Assembly (NCBI GenBank): GCA_015143295.1
Contig: CM026571.1
Span: 28,920,505 to 28,984,504 of the forward strand
Source: Tetracentron sinense
Lineage: Eukaryota > Streptophyta > Magnoliopsida > Trochodendrales > Trochodendraceae
DNA length: 64,000 nt
Direction: 5' to 3'
Part shown: positions 56,022-64,000 of the stretch, one piece after another
Numbering within the stretch: the stretch's first letter is position 1
Layout: every line of letters begins with the position of its first letter
The notes under the pieces: model-generated
The model's input: only the letters and a program-made list of their open reading frames with translations
Databases searched by the model: none
What the model was told of the DNA's origin: nothing
Position numbers and translations under genes: made by a program

Positions 56022-56410
56022 AGAAGGACGAAATGCATGTTGGCACCCTGGGGGATGTTCAATACGCCCACATAGTATGTTGTAGCATTTGTGTCCATTT
56101 TCTTGTGGTCTTCCTGGATCATCTTCTTGAGGATTTTGAGTATTTATTTATTGATGGCTTCCACTTGGAGTGCTACCACATAGGTCTCCTGTGCTTGATC
56201 TTGTAGAGTTTGAGTAACTCCCCGACGTAATGGTTAACCTAGGAAAATACCTTTGTTTGAAATAATTTATTTAGGATCGCCAAACCAGCAAATGATGTAT
56301 TCTTTAATAAAGTTTGCTACAACTAGTCCAGTGGCATGTTCGTGTGGATTGCTTCCACTCACTTGGTGAAATATTCTGTTGCTATGATAATCCATATATA
56401 TATATATATA
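56022..56410 (-). pseudogene. Tat-type integrase fragment (core and later part)
   Basis: On the minus strand IIATEYFTK-VEAIHTN (TGA in place of Trp) matches the integrase core segment V-x-YFTKWVEA. Further left, TLQDQAQETYVVALQVEAIN and IQEDHKKM follow with stops and frameshifts. It belongs with the fragment at 56640-56830, separated by AT microsatellites, and is a different copy from element C. Confidence 0.55.
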
Positions 56411-56420
56411 TATATATATT
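56394..56420. repeat. (TA)n microsatellite
   Basis: Pure TA repeat. Confidence 0.95.
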
Positions 56421-56533
56421 GCAAGGAGAGGGTTGTCACATAGATGGGGTCATCATGGATTAGGTATTGTTGACACAAAGTTGGTGCTGTCTCTCTCTAT
56501 CATCATATAGTAATAATCCAATTGTCAATATCA

Positions 56534-56537
<4 letters not shown>

Positions 56538-56628
<91 letters not shown>
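56538..56628. repeat. (TA)n microsatellite, about 45 units
   Basis: An uninterrupted TA tract of about 90 bases; the Ile-Tyr frames on both strands here are artefacts. Confidence 0.98.
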
Positions 56629-56629
<1 letters not shown>

Positions 56630-56639
56630 CAACGATTGA

Positions 56640-56830
56640 ATCTGGGTATACGCCTCATAGAGTGCGAGGTCGACTTCCCTTCATGCGGGGCATTGCAAAA
56701 GAACACCTCCAAAGCTTTTCCTAAAAAGGCACCATTCTGGAGAAAGAACCTGAGTGCAAGCCCCGTCAACTTCGCATCTTGTTTTATATCATTTGGTTAT
56801 TCTCCCTTTCGAGATAAACCAAGTATGGCT
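56640..56830 (-). pseudogene. Tat-type integrase N-terminal fragment
   Basis: On the minus strand WCLFRKSFGGVLLQCPA, a stop, then EVDLALYEAYTQIQSL parallels ELYRKSFGEPLLKCVHPVDV of element C (20280-20345). It is the start of the same integrase as 56022-56410. Confidence 0.5.
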
Positions 56831-56859
56831 CTCTCTAGTCTACGCCATCAGTAATAGTG

Positions 56860-58018
56860 TTGCATTATTCTTTATCTAGAAAGGCTTGATAAGCAAAGCA
56901 AGATTGTTGTAGTTGTGAGTGATGGATTTTGATTGCCTTCCCCAAAATATAGGGAAATCCAAAATCTAAATGGATTTGGAAATGCTACCTATTTTAATAA
57001 TGAGAGAAAATAGGATCTCTAAACTAACCAGTAAGGCATGGAAAGGTCTACAAGTAAGACATCGGATTGAGCGCAAGGAAAGTGTTAGGCATTCTTAGAT
57101 TTTTGCCAAAGGAACCACCTAATCCTTAAATTCAGATTAAACTAATAATTTATTATTATTATAGTACCTAATTAAGATCACATGCCAATTAAAATCATGC
57201 TTAAAAAAGTCCTCAAGAAAACATGTTTGAATGTACTACATGAGCAATGACTTATGAAAGCAAGAACATGCTAATTCAGAATAAAAATAAACTAGACTAA
57301 CAAATATGAGAGTAAAAAATATCAAATAAAAAAGAGACTGTCCTAGGGTTTCAGATGGGATCAAGCCACACATATTTTCAAAAGTAAAGTATAATTTGAT
57401 TAATTTTGGGGCCGCGTAGGTTAAGCTGGCTTGCAGGTCCTATATTAGGGTTAGATATGAGTTATTGGAGTTGCATAGGTTAGGGCCGTTAGGCAGAAAG
57501 GTTTAACTTTCAGGTCCTATATTAAGGTTGGGTATGAGTTATCCCTTCTTAATCCAATTATATAAGGTTTTCATTCGGTGGAGAATATTCGTACCCAAAC
57601 CTAATCTAATTAAACCAAGACTTCACAACCGAGCCAAATCTGATTAGGCTCGAACCAAACCCAAGCTATTGCCACTCCTGAGTATAACACATACCATACC
57701 TCTAATGATTGTGAAATTTTCATTTTTAATAGTTGAAATTATGGAGAGGGTAGAATTGTAACAGTAATTTGTTATGTTTGGATGTAAGTTTAAATGGAAG
57801 CAGCAATTATCATATATATATATATATATTTTGTTAAATAGGTAAAATAACACTAAAGCACACATACAAACATAATAAGATTACCGCTAAGGTGTCATAT
57901 GGGTAAACCCAATCAATCACTCTGAAAGAGCACTAACTAATGGAGTTCTCTTGGAGCATTTGTCATAAGTTAGACCATCAATGGTTGAATATAAATAAGA
58001 TCACAAAGAGAGGGATAT
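56860..58018. other. Non-coding; one imperfect duplication
   Basis: No gene recognised. Around 57415-57545 a segment with TTGCAGGTCCTATATTAGGG, GGGT/AGATATGAGTTAT is repeated once (TTTCAGGTCCTATATTAAGG). A short TA run lies at 57811-57830. Confidence 0.5.
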
Positions 58019-58136
58019 TTTAAAAATAAAAGTGACACAGCTCTTGCGTTTGTCGTAAGCTTCGCGCGGTTAGATTTTCAATTGTGCCGCTCAACTTTCG
58101 AGAGAGTTTTATAAATCACTTCTATAGTCTATAGAG

Positions 58137-58153
58137 AGAGAGAGAGAGAGAGA
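58137..58153. repeat. (AG)n tract
   Basis: Short AG repeat in the possible 5' UTR/promoter of the exon at 58507. Confidence 0.9.
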
Positions 58154-58506
58154 ATATGAATTAAAAGATGAGACGAATAACAGAGCTCTATACTATATTT
58201 TATACTATATTTCATAGGCAGAATTCAAACACAAGGGTCGAAATGCTTTGAGGATTTGAAAATAAGCAGAGATTCCGAACAAGTCAACCTTTGGAATTGC
58301 TAATGAATTAATGGGCACGCAAGAGACAACTTGGGAACTGAAACATTACAGCCAGGAAAATGAAAGCAAAAGATATATCATATTCTCCATCGAGAGAGAG
58401 ACGCGCGTCTCCGACACTCGCGGGGGCGATCGCTTTATCCCTCTCATAAGATTCTAACACTTCAACTTCACAGACATTGATGTTTTCGATCTCCATAGTC
58501 CACGCC

Positions 58507-58546
58507 ATGGGGCAGATCTTTGGGATCATTCAAGACATATTACATG
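58507..58546 (+). CDS. Possible first exon of a host gene
   Basis: ATG at 58507 begins MGQIFGIIQDILH and meets a possible donor ATG|GTACAA at 58546. Upstream lies GC-richer DNA with an AG tract, as in plant 5' UTRs; downstream (58547-59310) is T-rich, intron-like sequence. MGQ plus a hydrophobic start is a possible N-myristoylation context. No second exon was identified, so the call is weak. Confidence 0.3.
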
Positions 58547-59311
58547 GTACAATCTTTTAATTCTTCCTTCCTTCATGATATGTTTTGTTCTTGATTTCTG
58601 CTAAAATTTCTGAGTTTATCGATTGATAGTAATTCTGTTCTTGATGGCTCTCTCTGGACATTTAATTTTTTCGGATTGTTCTGTATTAGGTTTAGGATGC
58701 TGTGAAGATGTTTTTTTGCTTTATTATGTGGTATTTCATACACAAGCAGCTAGTTTGAAGGTTCACTTGGTGAAATTTCTGTTTTTATTTTTGGATGTTT
58801 CTGTTGCTTCATTATTCGGCAAAGATTTAGGGTTTTCTAGTGACAATCATTTTTTTTTTCTAGAAATGATTCAGTGATCTTTTGGGTATTTTAAGAGGTT
58901 TGGAATTGTATGAAGACTGATTCTGTTTTGATTTACTTTTTTTTTTTCAATTACTGAATTTGGGGTTTCTTTGTCTTGCAATTATTTGAATTAAAAAGTT
59001 TTGAGTTGTGCTTAGGTCTCTATGATTTTGACTGAATCTGGATGTTCTTTTCTTGAGAGCTTGCTTTGTTAGTCTGTGATTTTGACTGAATATGGGGTTC
59101 CTTACTTCAATATGTTTAATTTTAAATATTTGGGGTTGGGTTTAGAAGATTTGACTTGTTTGGAGAAAATTCTGTGTTGTTTTGGACTCCTTCTGTATAT
59201 TTTTACTCATCTCTGCTTTTAAACCCATGTGAACAAATCTATAGCCTGAGTACTGTAAACGTGTGATTACTCTCTATAAGCATGAGATCGGGAAATGAGT
59301 CCCTTACGAAG
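58547..59311 (+). other. T-rich, intron-like sequence
   Basis: High T content with runs of T and GATTTTGACTGAAT(C/A)TGG repeated (59025-59100). Nothing else seen. Confidence 0.35.
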
Positions 59312-59321
59312 GGTCTGCACC

Positions 59322-59842
59322 AGGGTTACCTAGGTCACTGCCTACTAGTGCGAACTGCAAATTGGTTCGGAGCGAACCAATTCGTGGTTCGGTTCGTGAA
59401 ATTGAGTGAACCTGCCACCCGAACCCTATAGCTTTGGTTCGGCGAACTTTTTGTTCGGGTTCAGTGAATTTTTTGTTTGAGTTCGGCGAATTTATTCTTT
59501 AATTTTGGCATACTTATACTTCGAGTTCGGCGAATTTGTTTTCTGGGTTCGCGAACCAGCCATAAAACCTATTTTAAATTTTTTTTTTTTCTAAAATAAC
59601 CTATTTTTTAATATTTTTTTTAAAATTAAATATTTATAATATATTTATTTACATGATTTATATAATATATATATAATATATTAATATTATATAAGCGAAC
59701 CAAGCTAGCGAACCAAACTAAAGAAGTAAGTGAACCGAGAAACGAACTATCTCATCCTACCCCTAGCGAACCGGGTTCACTCTAGAGTGGCAAATTGCGA
59801 ACCCGAATTTGAACCGAGCGAACCGGCGAACTAGGTAACTTT
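59322..59842. mobile_element. Non-autonomous DNA transposon with 10-bp flanking repeat
   Basis: GGTCTGCACC occurs at 59312-59321 and 59843-59852. The ends AGGGTTACCTAGG and (complement) AAAGTTACCTAGT are inverted. The inside is built of GTTCGG(C)GAA and GCGAACC motifs facing each other from the two halves, with a TTTTTTTTTTTT/AT-rich centre. A 9-10 bp duplication suggests a Mutator-like origin; hAT is the alternative. No coding capacity. Confidence 0.6.
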
Positions 59843-59987
59843 GGTCTGCACCCACCATTGTCTTGATGTCACTTGGAGATATCCTCAAACAAAATATTAA
59901 TTTTATTTGATGACCACATCTGATGCATCACTTGTTGGATGGTTTAGAATGATGCAGAGGAAATTCTATTGATTGACTTATCGTGAT
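59843..59987. other. Short unassigned stretch
   Basis: Host or intron sequence between two small transposons. Confidence 0.3.
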
Positions 59988-60580
59988 TAGGGGTGGTTAT
60001 TGAACAAGATGTTCGTGAACTACTCGGGCTCGGCTCGTTAAAAGCTCGAGCATCATTCGCTTATTTAGTAAACGAGCTGAGCTTGAACACATCCCTACTC
60101 GGCTTGATAAAAGCTTGGTTCGTTAAGGTGAGTATGCTGTGTGCGAGTGTGTGACAGTGTGAGTGTGTTGTGTGTGTGTGTGTTGTGAAGTGTGATGTGG
60201 GACCAAATATAGTCCCACATTGATTAAGAAAAGAAAGTTGTGATTGTTGGCTATAAAAGTGGTGTTGAGAAAGATAGAAGGACCAAATGAGTTGGCCACT
60301 CCCCTACTAGGCTTGGCTTGGCTCAATGAGAAGGACCAAACGAGTTGGCCACTCCCCTATTCGACGTGGCTTGGCTCGATAACACTAAAAAATTGATTTT
60401 TTAATTTAATAATTATATATCATTAGGCTCGTTAAAAGCTCAGCTCGTGCTCGGGCCGAGCTGAGTTCGAGCTCCATTCCTTCGTTTGCAAACGAGCCAA
60501 GCCGAGCTTGAACATTCCCAAAACACATGATACTCGATAAAAGCTCGGCTCGTTCGGCTCAGCTTGAGTATCACCCCTAG
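59988..60580. mobile_element. hAT-type MITE
   Basis: Inverted ends TAGGGGTG (59988-59995) and CACCCCTA (60573-60580), with subterminal GGCTCGTTAAAAGCTCG and GATAAAAGCTCGGCTCG motifs in mirrored order. The flanks ATCGTGAT and GTTGTGAT agree at 6 of 8 positions, fitting an aged 8-bp hAT target duplication. It contains a GT-rich tract (60128-60190) and a duplicated GAGTTGGCCACTCCCCTA segment. Confidence 0.7.
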
Positions 60581-60588
60581 TTGTGATC

Positions 60589-61002
60589 GTCCGGTGAAGT
60601 TGACTTTTGAAATCAGATATATTCTAGGTGGGACCCTCTAGAATGGAGGACCCACTCCGGCACGTGGTTGATGCTGTTATTCTGTGCAGTCATCTAGGTC
60701 TATCTGTAATCTGTATAATCATATGTTGTGTATAATTTGTACTTTTTCCTTGTCCTTGATTAATTTCCGCCTCCCTTTGAAGCTTGGAAATTTTTGCAGG
60801 CTGCAATCATCTTGGGATATTCTTTTGCTTATTTCAAAATTACAAAGTATTTGCATGGTTTTGAAGATTCTGTTTTGGCTCCATTTCAGGCTTGATGATT
60901 TGTGTTTTAGTGTTTTTTTGCAACCGTTTTGTATTTTATTTCTAGTCTCTTTTTTGGTCTTCATCATTTTATATTTTCGGTTATTTTCTTCACAATCTGA
61001 AA
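60589..61002. other. T-rich non-coding sequence
   Basis: Frames on both strands here look like translated AT-rich DNA. Possibly a continuation of an intron. Nothing recognised. Confidence 0.3.
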
Positions 61003-61300
61003 TAATTAGAAAGAAGCCTGTGCGATGCACGGAAATTTCAAAAGGGAAAACCATGTACGAAAATATTGAAATACCTCATAAAAGATATTTGAAAATAATG
61101 TAGTTGTTCCTTTCAAGGGAAAAAGATAGTAATATTCCATTTTACATTGTATAAGTGAAAAATTATGTTCCTTATTATCTTTACACAACGTTTCTGGTAA
61201 AGATAAACTCTATTTTTTTCTTGGCACTCAAAACCCACTGAGTACTTTAAAATAGAAATATATAAATATTGATAAATGAAGATATGAATATATTACTTTC
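61003..61300 (-). mobile_element. Helitron-like 3' terminus
   Basis: On the minus strand CCGTGCATCGCACAGG, then CTTCTTT and CTAA followed by T: hairpin plus CTRR as in Helitron ends, and close to the hairpins at 46015 and 47046. The element extends to the right; its other end was not located, so the right border given is arbitrary. Confidence 0.5.
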
Positions 61301-62640
61301 AATTCCATAACATCATGTTAACTACTCACATCAAATTTGTCAATAAAACAAATCGAACTTCCTGTAATAAAATAATAATAAACAAACAATTATATAATAT
61401 AATGTGTAGTTGGAACTGAATGGAAATTATTTAATATATTGACCAGTAAAGAAATCACATTTGAAAATGATCATTATAAATCAGCACAAGTTTAACACCC
61501 CCACCCTTGCTCCCATCAATTTACCAATATGTATATGCATATATCTACATATGATCACCTATAAAAATATTACCATAGATACTTATAAATAAAAAAAAAA
61601 ATTCAATTCTAAAATAAGACCTTAACAATTTACAATTCTTAAAATATTAAAAAATAGTACTAACATCAATGTTACAACAACAATAAAGATAGATTGAAAA
61701 TAAAAAGATGCTAACAATATTTACTCCAAGGAGCATCGACTGAGTAGCAAATAAAGTTATTGGCAGAGACTTGATGAGATTGATTGTAAAAGAAAAATCC
61801 AAGACATATAGATAAGATTTGGGCGGAGCCACATGGGGCCTGGGGGGGGGTGCTTTTAAATTCCAGGGGAAGTTGAAGCTCCCTTGGAATTAAAAAAAAA
61901 CATATAGTATTAATTGGGGCATAGCTTAGGAGATGGGGAGAGACGGGGGACGGGGTGCTCTAGCCCCCTTAAACTTCTGAGAAAAATATATTTTTGCAAA
62001 CGGGATAAACGATGGCCGATGAACTTGCTCCTAAAAAAAAAATCGGGGGCTACACCCTCGAACCCCCATTGTTAGCCTCTTGCAAGAGAATCTTGCCCCC
62101 CCTGAATAATAACTATTAAAAAAATTACAAACCATGTTGACATTTTGTGTGATCGACAACCACTTTCATAAGCTTCCTCTGTTCATTTAACCCATGTGGT
62201 ATATATGAGAAGTGATAACTGAGATCGATGAAGACAACCATAGAATTAATTTTATTTTTTTGGATAAGAAACCAATGGTTATGTTTTGGAGATGAGGGAA
62301 ATGGATGAGTTTGTGTCAGATAAAGCTATAGAAGAGATGTATTGTATGATCGTTATTCCAAAAAAAAAATAGAAATTAGAGAGAAAGAAATCCTTGAAAT
62401 GTTAGCTTAAAATTCTAAAGATGCGGTTCGTCGTTTCTCTTAGTCTTTTTTTTTGGTGAAAAATGTTATCATGTAACTAACACACACTATAAACTCACAC
62501 ACACAGCCAGACCTCGTTTCTCATAGTCACCCATGGCAATGTGAAGTGCCTAAAAAAATGGAAAGCCCAAAAAAGCAATCCTCAAAAAACAGAGATAGGT
62601 ATTAAAGGAAAGCCCCGAAAAGCGTCAAAAACAAACAACG
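61301..62640. other. AT-rich, no gene; G-run repeat
   Basis: No coding frame. 61818-62105 contains GGGCGGAGCCACATGGGGCC, a run of nine G, and CTAGCCCCCTT / TTGCCCCCCCTGAATAAT, a layout seen in old plant MITE-like repeats, but no clear inverted ends were found. Confidence 0.35.
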
Positions 62641-62649
62641 GGTATTTAC

Positions 62650-63188
62650 CTTAGTTACATCACCTTTCATAGAGGTAGGAGTAAAACAATTGGTGGGGGC
62701 ATTTTAAAAAGAATTCCCATTACATTCTTGGCATTATGGTTTTTGTCAAAAGATCCGAAAGCGATCTCTTCATCTTTCTCCATACTCTTCAGTTGTTGTA
62801 GCACATAATCAAGAACAACGTAAAGTGTTGGCCGCATGTAAAGAATTTCTGAAAGGTTTCTTAATCAGAATTCACAGCTCTATCATTAACAATCTCTTTC
62901 ATTCATCACCTCATATCAAAATTGAATAGTAGTGGAGAAACCCCCAAAATCACCGCCATCCGTAAGGCTTCTTTTTGCGCAAACAAACCCTTGTCCAATA
63001 TTGTCATAAAAGAATAAAAAAGTTATGTCCATAGCAAGATCCGGGAGTTGGAGACCAGTGGTAGAGATTCTGAAGCCATTGATGGATGGTCTGATATGGA
63101 TGGGTGCGAGGGTAGAGATTATAGGAGAAGGAGGGTGGTTGAAAGAGTCTTGATAACACTTTGGGCAAATAGGTTGCCACATTCTCAC
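62650..63188 (-). pseudogene. Unidentified minus-strand coding fragments
   Basis: Two stretches look coding. 63188-62916 encodes MRMWQPICPKCYQDSFNHPP, ... AMDITFLFFYDNIGQGFVCA and DGGDFGGFS. After an AACCTTTCAG splice-like site at about 62850, EILYMRPTLYVVLDYVLQQL and KDEEIAFGSFDKNHNAKN are open to about 62660. They may be exons of one gene or a fragment captured by a Helitron-like element (terminus at 61003). I do not recognise the product. Confidence 0.3.
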
Positions 63189-64000
63189 TCGCTCTCACCC
63201 TCTTCTCTCAAACTCCTCATGGCCACTCTAATAAGATTTAAGAAGAAAAGTAAGAGTTGCAACCTTATATTGATCCAAAAGAAAGCGACGGGTTCCAACC
63301 TTTGGGTGACTTATCTAGCATCCCAACAGTTGTCAACCGGAATGAGGTGTTGGTGTGAACGGACGTGATGGTTTGGAAAGTAAGGTAGGATGGTTTGCTA
63401 AAAGCGGTGAAAAACTGATGTGGCAGTGGCAGTGGTAGAAGGGGAGAAAACATTCTGGCTTAGTATTAGTTAATAGATTAGGGTCAGCGACACAAGTCAT
63501 GTCTTGCCATTCCCTTTTGTAAAAGGCCATGATTTCATTTAAAGCGTGTGGAACATGTATGCGTTTGGAGCATGTATGTTTGTGTGTGAGCTTGTATGGC
63601 ATTCTGCAAACTCCCATATATTGTCTACAAGCTCATCGATCTGAAGTCCATGATTTTCCAAATTAACTCATTTCAGTATGTTCCGGTTGAAACATGTCAT
63701 TTCCATTAGTCTTTGAAACCTAAACACATTTAGCATAAAAGTCATAAGATTTTTATCAAATGTTTTTGAATGCGGACATTGGAGCATCTAGTGTGCGAGT
63801 GTACGAGCGGAGGACGAGGAGAGCCCCTACACTGAGCATGTTTCCTTGTGGATGGAGGACATGTACAGGGGTTGATTTGAGCTTTTGATGGGTGATTTGG
63901 AGTGTTGAAGGCCTCATGTGCACATAGGATTCATCATGAAGACCCCACATTGGGAAGATGTGCACATGGGAAGAATTCAGCAGGTCTTAATGTTTAGGAG
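63189..64000. other. No gene recognised
   Basis: Short frames only, with GCATGTATG and GTGTGAG microrepeats (63550-63600). Nothing supported. Confidence 0.4.

Noticed and set aside
56503-56854. Frames with long Ile-Tyr runs
   Set aside because: Generated by the (TA)n microsatellite joined to integrase remnant sequence.
58308-58529. Minus-strand frame of 73 residues
   Set aside because: It overlaps a likely 5' UTR and first exon on the plus strand and ends in a hydrophobic, unconserved tail; no supporting signals.
60684-61103. 139-residue hydrophobic open frame
   Set aside because: T-rich, intron-like DNA with Leu/Phe/Ile bias; it runs into the Helitron-like terminus and shows no domain.
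1-64000. tRNA or rRNA genes
   Set aside because: Only the tRNA-iMet-complementary primer sites were seen; no cloverleaf or rRNA-like stretch was recognised by eye.

Overview
This is repeat-rich nuclear DNA of a flowering plant, most likely a eudicot. The support is nested LTR retrotransposons primed by tRNA-iMet, an EF-hand gene exon of plant type, CACTA/hAT/Mutator-type small transposons, Helitron ends and long AT microsatellites. No bacterial or organelle genes, rRNA, tRNA or CRISPR arrays were seen. Host genes are few: a last exon (716-985) of an EF-hand protein, doubtful exons at 2121-2625, a possible first exon at 58507-58546 and an unidentified minus-strand fragment at 62650-63188.

Layout. 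1-2690: EF-hand exon with a CACTA end in its intron and small repeats. 2690-10350: minus-strand Ty1/copia (Angela/Tork-like) element G with a 2.2 kb LTR, pol and gag broken by stops. 10354-12917: solo Ty3/gypsy LTR 'E' splitting a LINE ORF1. 13196-16859: two copia LTR copies. 16863-42700: a decayed Tat-lineage gypsy element 'C' (RNase H, second RNase H, integrase, then an antisense gene at 38960-41541). C is interrupted in its coding frame by solo LTR 'D' (18058-20252, TSD AGGCA) and by element 'A' (21022-37882, TSD GTTAT/ATTAT). A is itself interrupted by element 'B' (24870-33644, perfect TSD TTAGT). 42716-50908: a second, more decayed copia element 'H' carrying two Helitron-like insertions. 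50909-53158: a SIRE-like LTR with a copia LTR fragment inside. 53357-56021: gypsy LTR 'F' next to a minus-strand Tat integrase fragment. 56850-64000: mostly non-coding, with two MITEs and a Helitron-like 3' end.

The most interesting signal is inside the gypsy LTRs. Five distinct LTR families (A, B, D, E, F) carry the same module several hundred bases before the LTR end: two back-to-back hairpins whose stems change in a compensatory way, followed directly by a reading frame of about 22-45 codons. In B, D, E and F it contains a motif close to FDICAPGPW, then an acidic E/Y-rich tail. The motif codons differ mainly at third positions, which suggests selection on a peptide. In A, B and D the ATG lies at or in the 3' arm of the second hairpin. 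Upstream, several of these LTRs hold arrays of hairpins, again with changing but matched stems, and palindromic GATCGATCGC-type or 23/26-bp tandem arrays near the promoter. I know of no description of this module, but I could not search for one.
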